Positions 1-7,650 of a stretch of 22,865 bases of DNA are shown piece after piece. The stretch's first letter is position 1; the number at the start of each line of letters is the position of its first letter. This stretch comes from Trichomonas tenax (Eukaryota > Parabasalia > Trichomonadida > Trichomonadidae). The stretch lies in contig JALKBU010000839.1 in NCBI GenBank assembly GCA_023091735.1, positions 1-22,865 on the forward strand, written 5' to 3'. Under the pieces are notes generated by a model. It saw only the letters and a list, made by a program, of their open reading frames with translations, searched no databases and was not told the DNA's origin. A program made the position numbers and the translations under genes.

Positions 1-155
1 TCTGTTGGTTCGAGCTTGCTAATTTCGAAAAGAAGATTATCGATTTTGTGGAATCCAACTGTAAAAATACGAGAAGCTCTACTAGGGAGCTCATGCGGTA
101 TTGTTTCTGGCGTTATATTGATGAGAGTCTCTATCTTGAGAGGTGGTCCATCCAT
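1..155 (-). CDS. N-terminal part of an unrecognised protein, runs off the left edge
   Basis: On the minus strand an ATG at 155-153 opens a reading frame with no stop for 51 codons to the window edge. The translation begins MDGPPLKIETLINITPETIP and continues with a balanced mix of hydrophobic and charged residues, which looks like real protein. I do not recognise the family, and no domain can be named from 51 residues. The start is the first ATG after the tRNA terminator at 165-170, so any separate 5' UTR would be under about 10 nt, unless transcription begins inside the tRNA. No TCAYW initiator is visible in that short space. The open frame on the opposite strand crosses the tRNA and is judged a shadow. 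The length and content of the frame are seen; that it is a gene is inference. Confidence 0.55.
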   Translation of the reverse strand, partial: MDGPPLKIETLINITPETIPHELPSRASRIFTVGFHKIDNLLFEISKLEPT

Positions 156-164
156 AGTACGCGC

Positions 165-170
165 AAAAAA
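165..170 (-). terminator. Pol III T6 terminator of the tRNA
   Basis: Six T residues on the minus strand follow directly after the tRNA discriminator base. This is the usual RNA polymerase III termination signal and supports a functional tRNA gene. Confidence 0.8.
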
Positions 171-242
171 GGGGCGAGCCGGGAATCGAACCCGGGACCT
201 CCTATACCCAAAACAGGAATCATACCACTAGACTACTCACCC
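171..242 (-). tRNA. tRNA-Pro (anticodon TGG)
   Basis: The minus strand folds as a complete 72-nt cloverleaf without an intron. The acceptor arm GGGTGAG pairs with CTCGCCC (one G-T pair) and ends in discriminator C. The anticodon stem CCTGT pairs with ATAGG, and its loop TTTGGGT places TGG at positions 34-36, reading proline codons. The T arm is CCGGG-TTCGATT-CCCGG. Internal Pol III promoter boxes are visible: an A box (TAGTCTAGTGG) and a B box (GGTTCGATTCC). The 3' CCA is not encoded, as usual in eukaryotes. A T6 terminator follows. The next feature downstream on the same strand is the start codon of a protein gene only 16 nt away. Confidence 0.95.
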
Positions 243-308
243 TGACATATAATTTATTTTATTTTATTTTGAACATAACAAAAATAAATATGATTCCTGT
301 TTTGGGTA
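205..308. repeat. 20-nt perfect inverted repeat between the tRNA anticodon arm and its 5' flank
   Basis: Bases 205-224 (inside the tRNA, spanning the anticodon stem-loop) and 289-308 are exact reverse complements over 20 nt, separated by 64 nt. The match stops abruptly at both ends. The outer copy therefore carries the sense tRNA anticodon arm on the plus strand, upstream of the tRNA gene. By chance a 20-nt match this close is not expected. It could come from a tRNA-fragment insertion, a local inverted duplication, or an assembly artefact. Confidence 0.85.
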
Positions 309-919
309 CAATCATTTTCATGTAAACTCATTAGGGGCAAATTTGGAGAAAATGTTAAGGCATATTTTTTGGTGTGGAGATTGCTTCCTGGAAACGGCAT
401 GTGTATTGTGTTACAATATATATTCGCTTTTGACGATATATGGCACATTTTTCATGATTAATGTCATTGAGTTAATTTATAATTAATCAAATTTGAAATA
501 CATAATGTATAGCACCTTAAGTGATATCTGCAGCTGTGATTGCACAGGATATAGATCAAATAGATAATTCGTATTAAGCAACTCCATCAACTCAATGAAT
601 CAATTGAAAGAATAAATATATTTTATTCTCTAACTGAATGTATATTATAATTTGTGTATATATAACTTTAGTTTTAATTATAAATAGAGAATATTTAGAT
701 GATAGATCCATATATATAGAAGAGCTCGAAAGGAAATGAAATAGCTCTAGATGAGTATTGTATTTAAACAGTTATTATAAGTTAAATGCCATATTTTTAC
801 ATCAAATAATAAATATGAAAATACATTCACGGATAAGTACAGTATTATTGAAGATCTTTAGGTAGCTAACTTATTGGCAATATGCAAATCAGATTAAATT
901 TCAAAATTCCTGAATATAA

Positions 920-1045
920 ATTTTATGTCCTGAACTTGAAGGGATCATAACTTACAACCCCAAGGCTTCTATATTCCATCATTTCGATTACGAGAAGGGC
1001 AATGAAAATAATGCTGCAATTGCTTTTACGGCATTTCTAATATAA
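920..1045 (+). pseudogene. Possible relic of a protein-coding gene, family unknown
   Basis: The frame 920-1045 reads 41 codons without a stop, between TAA at 917-919 and TAA at 1043-1045. Its translation includes GIITYNPKASIFHHFDYEKG, which has the mixed composition of real protein rather than of AT-rich noise. It has no start codon. A second open frame (882-950) overlaps its beginning in another phase, as a frameshift would leave. I do not recognise the family. This is inference from composition only. Confidence 0.25.
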
Positions 1046-1380
1046 CAGACCGCGAATTATTAACACACTCCTCTCAGGCTTCTGAATTGACCAGCTATTT
1101 GCACTTAAAACAAGAAAAATAATGGCATCGTTTTAAAAACCTATAAAATAGTATTATTAAGTGGTTGTTCTATATAAGTGTTTGCAGCAATGAACATTCT
1201 CAAGCATTTGTTCGGTCAACGTTTGAAATTAATTAATTTGATAATAAAAATCAAAGATGTTAACAAAAACTAATAAACGATTCATGAACAACAGCACTTA
1301 AACTAATGAATGGAATGGTGAAGGAAAACTTTTCCAAGAAAATATGATAAAAATATCGCAATCAAAGGATTTGGTAATGA

Positions 1381-1485
1381 TTTAGACAGACAAACTGCTT
1401 CTCGCATGCGAGTGGAGCTGCCCTAGACACCGACAGACTTGCAATGACGGTGAAGGACACAAAAGAAAATAAAGAGATGAAATGA
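1381..1485 (+). other. GC-richer island with small hairpins, RNA gene or relic
   Basis: Within very AT-rich DNA this patch is clearly richer in G and C. It contains a perfect 12-nt palindrome at 1401-1412 (CTCGCATGCGAG) and a 5-bp stem, CACCG at 1428-1432 with CGGTG at 1448-1452. One frame is also open without a start, from 1381 to the TGA at 1483-1485. Structured non-coding RNA and a decayed coding exon are both possible. No snRNA, SRP, RNase P or box C/D signature was recognised. Confidence 0.25.
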
Positions 1486-2189
1486 GTTTTTTTATGACTT
1501 TTTCAAACAATAAGAATACGAAATATTGGTGATTTCATTTTAATGTTGGACCGCTTTGGAAGATTCCATAATGAAAAGTCTGTAAATTCACTTTTAAATA
1601 TAAAAAATAATTTTGTTATCGATTTTATTTCTATGAAAAAGAAAATTTTTGTATAAAATTGCTCCACATATGTTGTCGATCACAATTTACAAACAACAGA
1701 TTTTTAACTTGTGAGCAAATAACGATTATTTTTAAAGATTAAGCTCTATAATCATTGTAGAACATGGATTTAATGTAAAAACCGGCATTTGTCCAAAATG
1801 CGAAATTGTGTTATTTTTCGATATAACATATAATTCTAAAACTAAATTTCGATGAAAAATGGTTAGTTAGCCAGATTTGGAATTTATATGAAATTTTAAC
1901 ATGAAACGTGGGATCCTTATACTATTGTAATAGAATTTGGACAAAAAATGAAAAATTGATTTTTCAGATAGAAAAAGCGATAAATTTTTGAAAAAATTGA
2001 AAATGTTCGTTCAAATGCTCGCTCTATCGACTAATGCAAGAATATTATTTTATTTTCTCACTTTTTCAGTTTTCGTTTTTGAATGTCTTGTTATGCTTAT
2101 AATGTGTATATCAAAATTTATAGTTGATAAAAACTTTTACGATATTTTACAAATTTATTCAAATAATAAAAGTGAAGTGAATTCAATTA

Positions 2190-2194
2190 TCACA
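2190..2194 (+). promoter_or_regulatory. Initiator-like TCACA directly before the ATG
   Basis: TCACA fits the trichomonad initiator TCA(+1)YW. The A at 2192 would start an mRNA with a 3-nt leader before the ATG at 2195. Very short leaders are known for trichomonads. This supports the internal ATG as the true start of the reticulon-like gene. Confidence 0.5.
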
Positions 2195-2923
2195 ATGAGT
2201 GAGCCAGTTGCTGAACCAGTTCCAACCCCAGAGGAAGGCAAGGTTGAGGAGCCAAGGGCCGAGGATGCCCCAGTTGAGGAGCCAAAGGCCGAGGAGCCAG
2301 CTCCAGAGGAGGAGGCTTGCCCAATTGCTTGCAGCAGAGCCAATGGCCCATTCGGTCTTTCTTGCCCATGCAAGCACCCAGAAATCTTTGAGAACTTCTT
2401 CGCTAAGTACCCAGTTGCTTTCCGCCGCATCCAGGAAGTCCTCTTCCTTAAGCGCCCAATCGTTCTTGGCGTTGTTTTCGTCCTTGTTAACCTTCTCTTC
2501 TTCATCTGGAAGAAGATGAACCTTAACTTCTATGCTTCCGTCGCTTTCTGCGCTCTCATCTTCACAATCTATCAGGCTTTCATTGCTAAGTTCGTTCCAA
2601 CTGTCTTTGATATGGCCTTCAAGACAAACGTTGAGCAGGGCACACCAGAAGAGGCTACACACATCCGCAACGAGAAGGAGGCTGCTCAGTTCTTCGCTAA
2701 GCACCTTAAGTTCATGCCAGTCGTTCTCGGCCTCATCGAGAAGCTCTATAAGGATCAGTCCCTTGTTGGCCGCCTCATCTGGTGCGGCTTCCTTGCTGGC
2801 CTCTTCATCTTCTTCCTTGTTATCGACCTCTTCTGCGTCTTCTGGCTCCTTGTTGACCTCGCTCTCATCATCCCACCAGTTCTCACACACGAAAAGGTCC
2901 AGGCCCTCCTTAACAAGAAGTAA
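2195..2923 (+). CDS. Reticulon-like ER membrane protein
   Basis: This 242-aa protein has an acidic, Pro/Glu-rich N-terminus (about residues 1-45, with VEEP/AEEP repeats), a short Cys-containing stretch (CPIACS, SCPCKHPE), then a reticulon-type layout. Two long hydrophobic hairpins (about residues 85-137 and 193-229) are separated by a hydrophilic loop of about 55 residues and followed by a PVLTHEKVQALL-like tail. Reticulons and related proteins such as ARL6IP1 use such hairpins to curve ER tubules. Residue identity is low, so the call rests on topology. The frame is open upstream to 1988, but those codons are AT-rich and unlike the GC-ending codons that begin at MSEPV. An initiator-like TCACA also sits just before this ATG, so I chose 2195. 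The codon bias suggests high expression. The end converges on the ARM-like gene. Confidence 0.65.
   Translation: MSEPVAEPVPTPEEGKVEEPRAEDAPVEEPKAEEPAPEEEACPIACSRANGPFGLSCPCKHPEIFENFFAKYPVAFRRIQEVLFLKRPIVLGVVFVLVNLLFFIWKKMNLNFYASVAFCALIFTIYQAFIAKFVPTVFDMAFKTNVEQGTPEEATHIRNEKEAAQFFAKHLKFMPVVLGLIEKLYKDQSLVGRLIWCGFLAGLFIFFLVIDLFCVFWLLVDLALIIPPVLTHEKVQALLNKK
2243..2302 (+). repeat. Two 30-nt direct repeats in the acidic N-terminal coding region
   Basis: GTTGAGGAGCCAA recurs at 2243 and 2273 with a 30-nt period, encoding VEEPRAEDAP followed by VEEPKAEEPA. It is an in-frame repeat within the reticulon-like gene, likely from slippage or unequal exchange. Confidence 0.6.
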
Positions 2924-3152
2924 GCAATAGCTTCCTATGTTATTTAATGCCTATGTAAAAGGACATTTTATTAACTTCTTCACCATTTTTAATTTTTTAT
3001 TTACCTATTCTCGCGTATATCTACCTCCATATAAGGTTATAAACAACAGCCCCAGATAAAATATAAGCAAGATAAAATGGAAAAGGATGTTTCTACTAAA
3101 ATGGCATATTTAAGATACAAACAAATAACGCTATTTGACCAAATACATCACC

Positions 3153-4541
3153 TCAATCACCTTCCTCTTCCTCTCCAGTGAGCCTTTTGAACTCTTCGAT
3201 GAATAACGATGCTGTTTCGGCGAGTTTGGAATTATCATTGATCTCGCAATCAGTTATATCGTCAACAATCGAAGGATGGTTCTTTAACTTCATCAGCACC
3301 GTCCTCATGATCCTAGGATTGCACATCATCTGATATATCGCCTTAATGCAGATTTCTGCGTCTTCAAAAGCGTCATCGAACGAATTTATCAACATATCGA
3401 AGATACCAATGTAGTATATTTCCTCGACATAGTTTCCACATGCACAAATATTCGCGAAAAAGCTCAAAATCACTTTGAATTTCTGGAAATTATGCGATTC
3501 TGAGCATGCAATCATGTAGTCTGCGATTTCGTTCCTGTTTCTGAACAATATATCGAGATAGAAAGGATTCTTGTTGATCAATACTGACAACTGGTTTATT
3601 AACGCAGCAAATTCTTCGAACTTCGTTGCACTCAATAATGGCTGTACGACAAACTCTGCGTTTTGTACTAAAGGGAACTTATCCATATCAATCAAATCTG
3701 TGATTAATTTTATTGCATGAACTTGATGTTCATTTACCCAAGCAATCAACATACTGAAGAAGTCCTCTGGGAATTCAATATTACGGAACTTCTTGAACAA
3801 CTCTGAATATGTCCAACAGAAAAACATCTTTATATCATTGTTTTGGGCAGAGCTCCATATTGGAAGATGCTGAATAAGCAATCCGTGGATCTCAATGTAC
3901 TGGTTATCCTCGAAAATACTAATTTCGATGATGGAACCGGCAAAAATTAAACATCTGAGTAAAACTATATTGGCATTAGCTTTTTCTTCCTGTGCAATAG
4001 AAACTTCTATTGATTTTTGGATCATAGGACGAAAAAGTTCGAATCCAAGATATTTTATTATTGATGTCTGGTGTTTTGTGCTGTTGATGAGTTCGATAAA
4101 AACGCTCAGTAAATTGGATATTATGATGTGATCTTGTGAATTCATAAAAAAATGTATTAATTTGTTAATTCTAGTTTCATCATCGAAATATTCCAACTTA
4201 GATCTCTCTTTCTTGGCATACAATCGTAATATTACAGATGAACCCTGTGAAATTGATTGATTATCGATGAATAAATGTTCGAAAAATGCAGGAAGATAAC
4301 TAGGATCGATATACTTGTTGATAACTTCAGAAGAGATACTTCTGTGGTATTTTGTAAGAGATTTGTACGCATTTTCCAAAATTTCGAATGAATTTTGATC
4401 AAAGTTCGGCCCAGGATTGTTTTTGATCAATATAAAGTCGTTTTCTATCCATACTTCGTATAGGTTTGATTGTGGGCTTGCTGTATTGTCGATATTTATG
4501 CATTCTGGCTTTTTTTGATCTGTTTCTTTGTATGAATCCAT
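3153..4541 (-). CDS. ARM/HEAT-like alpha-helical protein of unknown function
   Basis: This 462-aa protein begins MDSYKETDQKKPECINID. After a polar N-terminus of about 60 residues it is almost entirely amphipathic helices with regularly spaced Leu/Ile/Phe, as in armadillo-type folds, and it ends in an acidic tail (GEEEEGD). No catalytic motif, signal peptide or membrane segment is visible. Proteins with this character are common in trichomonads and mostly lack assigned functions. The frame is open a further 23 codons upstream, but that stretch is AT-rich and hydrophobic. The chosen ATG lies 6 nt after an initiator-like TCATA, so 4541 is preferred over 4610. The next gene (from 4904) is divergent. 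A scaffold or binding role is inference from the fold only. Confidence 0.75.
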   Translation of the reverse strand: MDSYKETDQKKPECINIDNTASPQSNLYEVWIENDFILIKNNPGPNFDQNSFEILENAYKSLTKYHRSISSEVINKYIDPSYLPAFFEHLFIDNQSISQGSSVILRLYAKKERSKLEYFDDETRINKLIHFFMNSQDHIIISNLLSVFIELINSTKHQTSIIKYLGFELFRPMIQKSIEVSIAQEEKANANIVLLRCLIFAGSIIEISIFEDNQYIEIHGLLIQHLPIWSSAQNNDIKMFFCWTYSELFKKFRNIEFPEDFFSMLIAWVNEHQVHAIKLITDLIDMDKFPLVQNAEFVVQPLLSATKFEEFAALINQLSVLINKNPFYLDILFRNRNEIADYMIACSESHNFQKFKVILSFFANICACGNYVEEIYYIGIFDMLINSFDDAFEDAEICIKAIYQMMCNPRIMRTVLMKLKNHPSIVDDITDCEINDNSKLAETASLFIEEFKRLTGEEEEGD

Positions 4542-4544
4542 AAA

Positions 4545-4549
4545 TATGA
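4545..4549 (-). promoter_or_regulatory. Initiator-like TCATA upstream of the ARM-like gene
   Basis: On the minus strand TCATA (TCA(+1)YW) lies just before the ATG at 4541, giving a predicted 6-nt leader. It supports that ATG over the upstream in-frame one. Confidence 0.45.
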
Positions 4550-4903
4550 AAAAATAAATTTGATTTTTATGGTTTTTAGACAATAAAACATATAAATAAA
4601 CAGAAAGCAATTATATTTTTTTTGGATATTCCTCGAGTATCTTTTTCATCTTGTATCACATTACATAGTTGCAATATCAATGTTCAACTATATAAATATT
4701 CATTAGCATTATCATTTGAATGTATTTGTCTTGATTTAAATGTGTCATTAAGTGTTGAGATAAAATAATTTCGATATTAAATTCGATGTCATCAAAATCA
4801 AGCGATTTTTTGGTGATGAGTCTACATTCAGTAATCCTATATAAATTTAATTTGTATTTTGTTAGAGAAAATTTTTGAATATTAACCTTATTTATTTTTC
4901 CGA
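4550..4903. other. Divergent intergenic region between two genes
   Basis: About 350 bp of AT-rich DNA separate two genes that point away from each other, so it should hold both promoters. I see no initiator-like TCAYW immediately before the ATG at 4904, and no repeat or RNA gene. Confidence 0.5.
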
Positions 4904-5692
4904 ATGATTCATTATAGAGTTATTGTTTTCTCATACTATGGTATGATGCTTTACAACTACCTTCACGGCGACATAGACGAAGAATGTATGATACCTATTC
5001 TTCAAGTTTTCGAGCAATTCGAAGTTTCACCAAAAAAGAATCCAAAAACATTGATCAACATGGATATGGGTGACTTCAATATCAGTATTTCGACAGCACA
5101 AAACATGTATTTTGTTACAGTTATCAAAGAAACAGAAAAAAGACTTTATAAATCACAGAATACTTTATTTTCGTTATTTGTTGGTTTAGGGTATGTAAAA
5201 TACATTCGATCGCATCCAAAACAGCGTGATCCTTTCGAGTTTTTCAAGTTTGATGAAGAAACATTTATGAAATTCGGCGAATCTTTATATGAATTCTTCA
5301 ATCCAGCGATTGCCCATTACGTAGCTTTTGTAATTAACGGTAATTTAGAACATAGTATCGGTGAGATTCCAGATCGAATAAATCCATTCACGCCATTGGA
5401 CTATCATGACACTATAGCGTCATTGCTGGATCTATCTGATATGTGTTTGTATGAACCGTTTGCCGCTTATGAACCGACTAAAGGAACCATTGTTCAAAAT
5501 GATCCTGATCAATATGTTGTTGCGTTTCCGTACTTCAAACACCTCCAGATTGGGTTCCTCTCAAATACGCCCGTCGATGATGATGTAATTGAGAAATTTT
5601 CAACTCAAATCACTGTAACAAAGTTCACCATTCCAAACATCTTCTTGAGGAATGATGATATGCCTGAAGAGGAAGAAATCGATTTGCAGTGA
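4904..5692 (+). CDS. Unrecognised 262-aa protein, possibly longin-like at its N-terminus
   Basis: The frame starts MIHYRVIVFSYYGMMLYNYL and ends in an acidic tail (MPEEEEIDLQ). I do not recognise a family. The beginning, a beta-hairpin-like YRVIVFSYYGMMLYNY followed by a helix and further strands (NISISTAQNMYFVTVI), resembles the order of longin-type domains in trafficking proteins, but no diagnostic residue supports it. No signal peptide, clear membrane segment or enzyme motif is visible. Codon usage is mixed and typical of a moderately expressed gene. The ATG at 4904 is the first in the frame after AT-rich upstream DNA and needs no extension. It is divergent from the ARM-like gene and convergent with the small gene at 6251. 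Confidence 0.7.
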   Translation: MIHYRVIVFSYYGMMLYNYLHGDIDEECMIPILQVFEQFEVSPKKNPKTLINMDMGDFNISISTAQNMYFVTVIKETEKRLYKSQNTLFSLFVGLGYVKYIRSHPKQRDPFEFFKFDEETFMKFGESLYEFFNPAIAHYVAFVINGNLEHSIGEIPDRINPFTPLDYHDTIASLLDLSDMCLYEPFAAYEPTKGTIVQNDPDQYVVAFPYFKHLQIGFLSNTPVDDDVIEKFSTQITVTKFTIPNIFLRNDDMPEEEEIDLQ

Positions 5693-6250
5693 TTTTGATT
5701 TTGCTTTTATAGAGTTATTTGAATAAATATATGTTTGTACCCTATTTCACATAGTTGTACCAAATTTTTTAATTTTAATTTCTTATTGCGGCTCCCATTT
5801 AAAATACACACTTCATATACTACTGTGAGTATATTAATTGTGTTTTAACTATGAAAAGAATGGTATTTCAAAAAATAGTTCAAATTTTATTAAATTGGTT
5901 TTCTCTTATATACAGTCTAGATATACTCTCGAAAGTAAATTGAGAAGCAACACTGGTATAATGATAAGTTCCATCTGTTCACTAATTTGAATGAATCTGA
6001 TTTTATTTCTTGTTTTTATATAACATGTGAATCAAGAACCTCAATAACTATCCTAATGTATAACTGTGTGAATGTGTATTATAGTCAGTTCACTGTCTAG
6101 ATAAAATTCAATGATTTGTAATTCACAATCAGCAAAAATAACAATATTAATGAGTTATCCCATTTGCGCACACACTGAAAACAATGCTAATAGTTGGAAC
6201 TTTGATGTCTTCGAAAAAGCAATCAAAACGTTTTTGATGAGGAGTTCTTA
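5693..6250. other. Convergent intergenic region, nothing recognised
   Basis: About 560 bp of AT-rich DNA between the 3' ends of two converging genes. I see no open frame of note, no RNA gene and no repeat. Confidence 0.5.
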
Positions 6251-6712
6251 TTAACCATCCGGTGATACCCTGTTGTTTTCAAGTATTCCATTAAAAAAAT
6301 TCTGGTTGTTCTTCTCTTCTCCAGATAATATATTCATTGATGCGTCTCTAAGCTTTATCTTTAGTAAATGAGGCAACAACAAATTCCAATTCTCAGTGTA
6401 CCACTTCAATAGAACCCTGTTGTCACGAGACGCGTCTCTATCTACCTTGAAATTCGGCCTGTTAACGAAATAACAAACAACAATGGCAATACTCTTCAGC
6501 TCACTGTGCGTAATACCTGACCCGAACATTTTCTTTATCTCGGCCCATGCTTCGCAATTTTCATAATCAAAGTCTTGTAGGCGTCTTCTAACGCGAGCTG
6601 CTTCAGCTCCATCTCCTCTTTTGCTCTTCTTTTTCTTAAGTTCCGCGTTTTCGTCGTCAGAATATTCGTTGTTGTCGAGTTTCGTCTTCTCGGATGATAT
6701 TATGCCAGACAT
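6251..6712 (-). CDS. Small basic protein of unknown function
   Basis: This 153-aa protein has three parts. The N-terminus is acidic and polar (LDNNEYSDDENAEL). A strongly basic stretch at about residues 26-45 (KKKKSKR and, further on, RVRRR) would suit a nuclear localisation signal. Residues 46-153 are a compact helical domain containing EAWAEIKKMFGSG, FKVDRDASRDNRVLLKWY and ENWNLLLPHLLKIKLRD. I do not recognise the domain. Its conserved-looking Trp and Arg residues suggest a nucleic-acid or chromatin role, but this is only inference. The upstream DNA lacks a TCAYW initiator near the ATG and instead has three TGACA/TGTCA words within 31 bp. The frame, start and stop are clear. Confidence 0.7.
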   Translation of the reverse strand: MSGIISSEKTKLDNNEYSDDENAELKKKKSKRGDGAEAARVRRRLQDFDYENCEAWAEIKKMFGSGITHSELKSIAIVVCYFVNRPNFKVDRDASRDNRVLLKWYTENWNLLLPHLLKIKLRDASMNILSGEEKNNQNFFNGILENNRVSPDG

Positions 6713-6735
6713 CGAATTTTAAAAAGTCCCTCATT

Positions 6736-6766
6736 TGTCACATTTTTGACACCCCAAATTTTGACA
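6736..6766. promoter_or_regulatory. Cluster of three TGACA/TGTCA words before the small basic gene
   Basis: TGTCA at 6736-6740, TGACA at 6747-6751 and TGACA at 6762-6766 lie 24-54 bp upstream of the ATG at 6712. Read along the gene this gives TGTCAAAA twice, then TGACAAAT. The placement fits a promoter element, but no factor is known to me. Confidence 0.4.
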
Positions 6767-7650
6767 CTTTTATTTTGAAAATAATTATAAAAGTGAAAAT
6801 AAAAATGATATTTGTGGGTTGCACAATAAGCACACATAGGAAACAACGAAATTTACCGAGTTATGCTTTAAGATTGTGATTTAAACGGCAAAGTATGAAG
6901 TTGAGCTCTGGACTTTCATCTACATGCTAATGATATCATTTATATGCTATACTTCAGAGATCTAGATGAAATATCTAAATTAATGAAATTTGATAAATAC
7001 AACAAAAGTCTGAAATTGTTTGATATTTGGATTCAACTGGTTAAGTCTATTTATGTTTTAGTTTCCAAAGAGTGTTTGCGGAATCTGACAAAAACGTTTA
7101 TTTGGCAAAAATGCCATTTGAAATTATTTCATTGATTATGAATCTTTGAATCAATAAAATTAATGTATTTTATTGAAATGGATTGTTAAAATTGAAGTTA
7201 ATGAAAACTTAGATATAAATTCAAAGATTTGATTCTAAACAACATAATTTCATTTTTGTAATGATGGAAATCATATATAACTTTTTATGTATAACTATTT
7301 TTTATGTTAGCGTACTTCAATTACTCATAATTATTCACATGAATTTGATGAAATGCAATGATCTTATTCTTTAAGGATTTCTAATATTCTAATGTCCACT
7401 GCAATGTCTTCTATTAATTGCACCTGACAATATAGGGTTTTTCTTGAGGAATCATTATATGAAAATCATTCAATACTGAGAATATTCATTGATGACATTG
7501 AAATTGCTGTATATTCATCATAGTTCAATATTCATCCTTGCGAAATGATTGGATGATGAAATATAATCCTTAAAATTAGAAGGAATGCATCAATTAAAAA
7601 ATAAATGCATATCTAAAATCAAATAAACTCTATTTTAATATAATAATAAT
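6767..7650. other. AT-rich intergenic region with a 10-bp inverted repeat
   Basis: Almost 900 bp without a convincing gene. A 63-codon ATG frame at 6944-7135 follows a TCATT word by 6 nt, but it is Lys/Leu/Ile-rich like translated AT-rich noise, so I do not call it. A perfect inverted repeat has TCAATAAAAT at 7151-7160 and its complement at 7167-7176, with a 6-nt loop. It could be a hairpin or simply a product of base composition. Confidence 0.45.

Larger units (their letters stand above)
243..2189. other. Long AT-rich intergenic region with faint coding relics
   Basis: Nearly 2 kb without an intact gene. It is strongly AT-rich, with a short ATTTT-type run near 252-271. Only fragments look protein-like: a 22-codon ATG frame at 882-950 (starting MQIRLNFKIPEY), an overlapping open frame at 920-1045, a 27-codon frame from 1191, and a GC-richer patch at about 1381-1465. 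No tRNA, rRNA or recognisable snRNA motif was seen here apart from the tRNA at its left border. Confidence 0.6.

Noticed and set aside
16..245. Plus-strand open frames crossing the tRNA
   Set aside because: They overlap the tRNA-Pro gene and lie opposite a better minus-strand frame. Their content follows from the tRNA sequence.
1330..1485. Weak resemblance of fragments to histone H3 (DL..QTAS, then R..M..KD)
   Set aside because: Only a few scattered residues agree, in two phases, and the spacing between them is far too short for H3.
2183..2890. 235-codon minus-strand frame (Trp/Glu-rich) opposite the reticulon-like gene
   Set aside because: It is a shadow produced by strong codon bias on the plus strand, with low-complexity composition and no family resemblance.
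6944..7135. 63-codon ATG frame preceded by TCATT
   Set aside because: Composition is that of translated AT-rich DNA and TCATT is frequent. Nothing else supports a gene.
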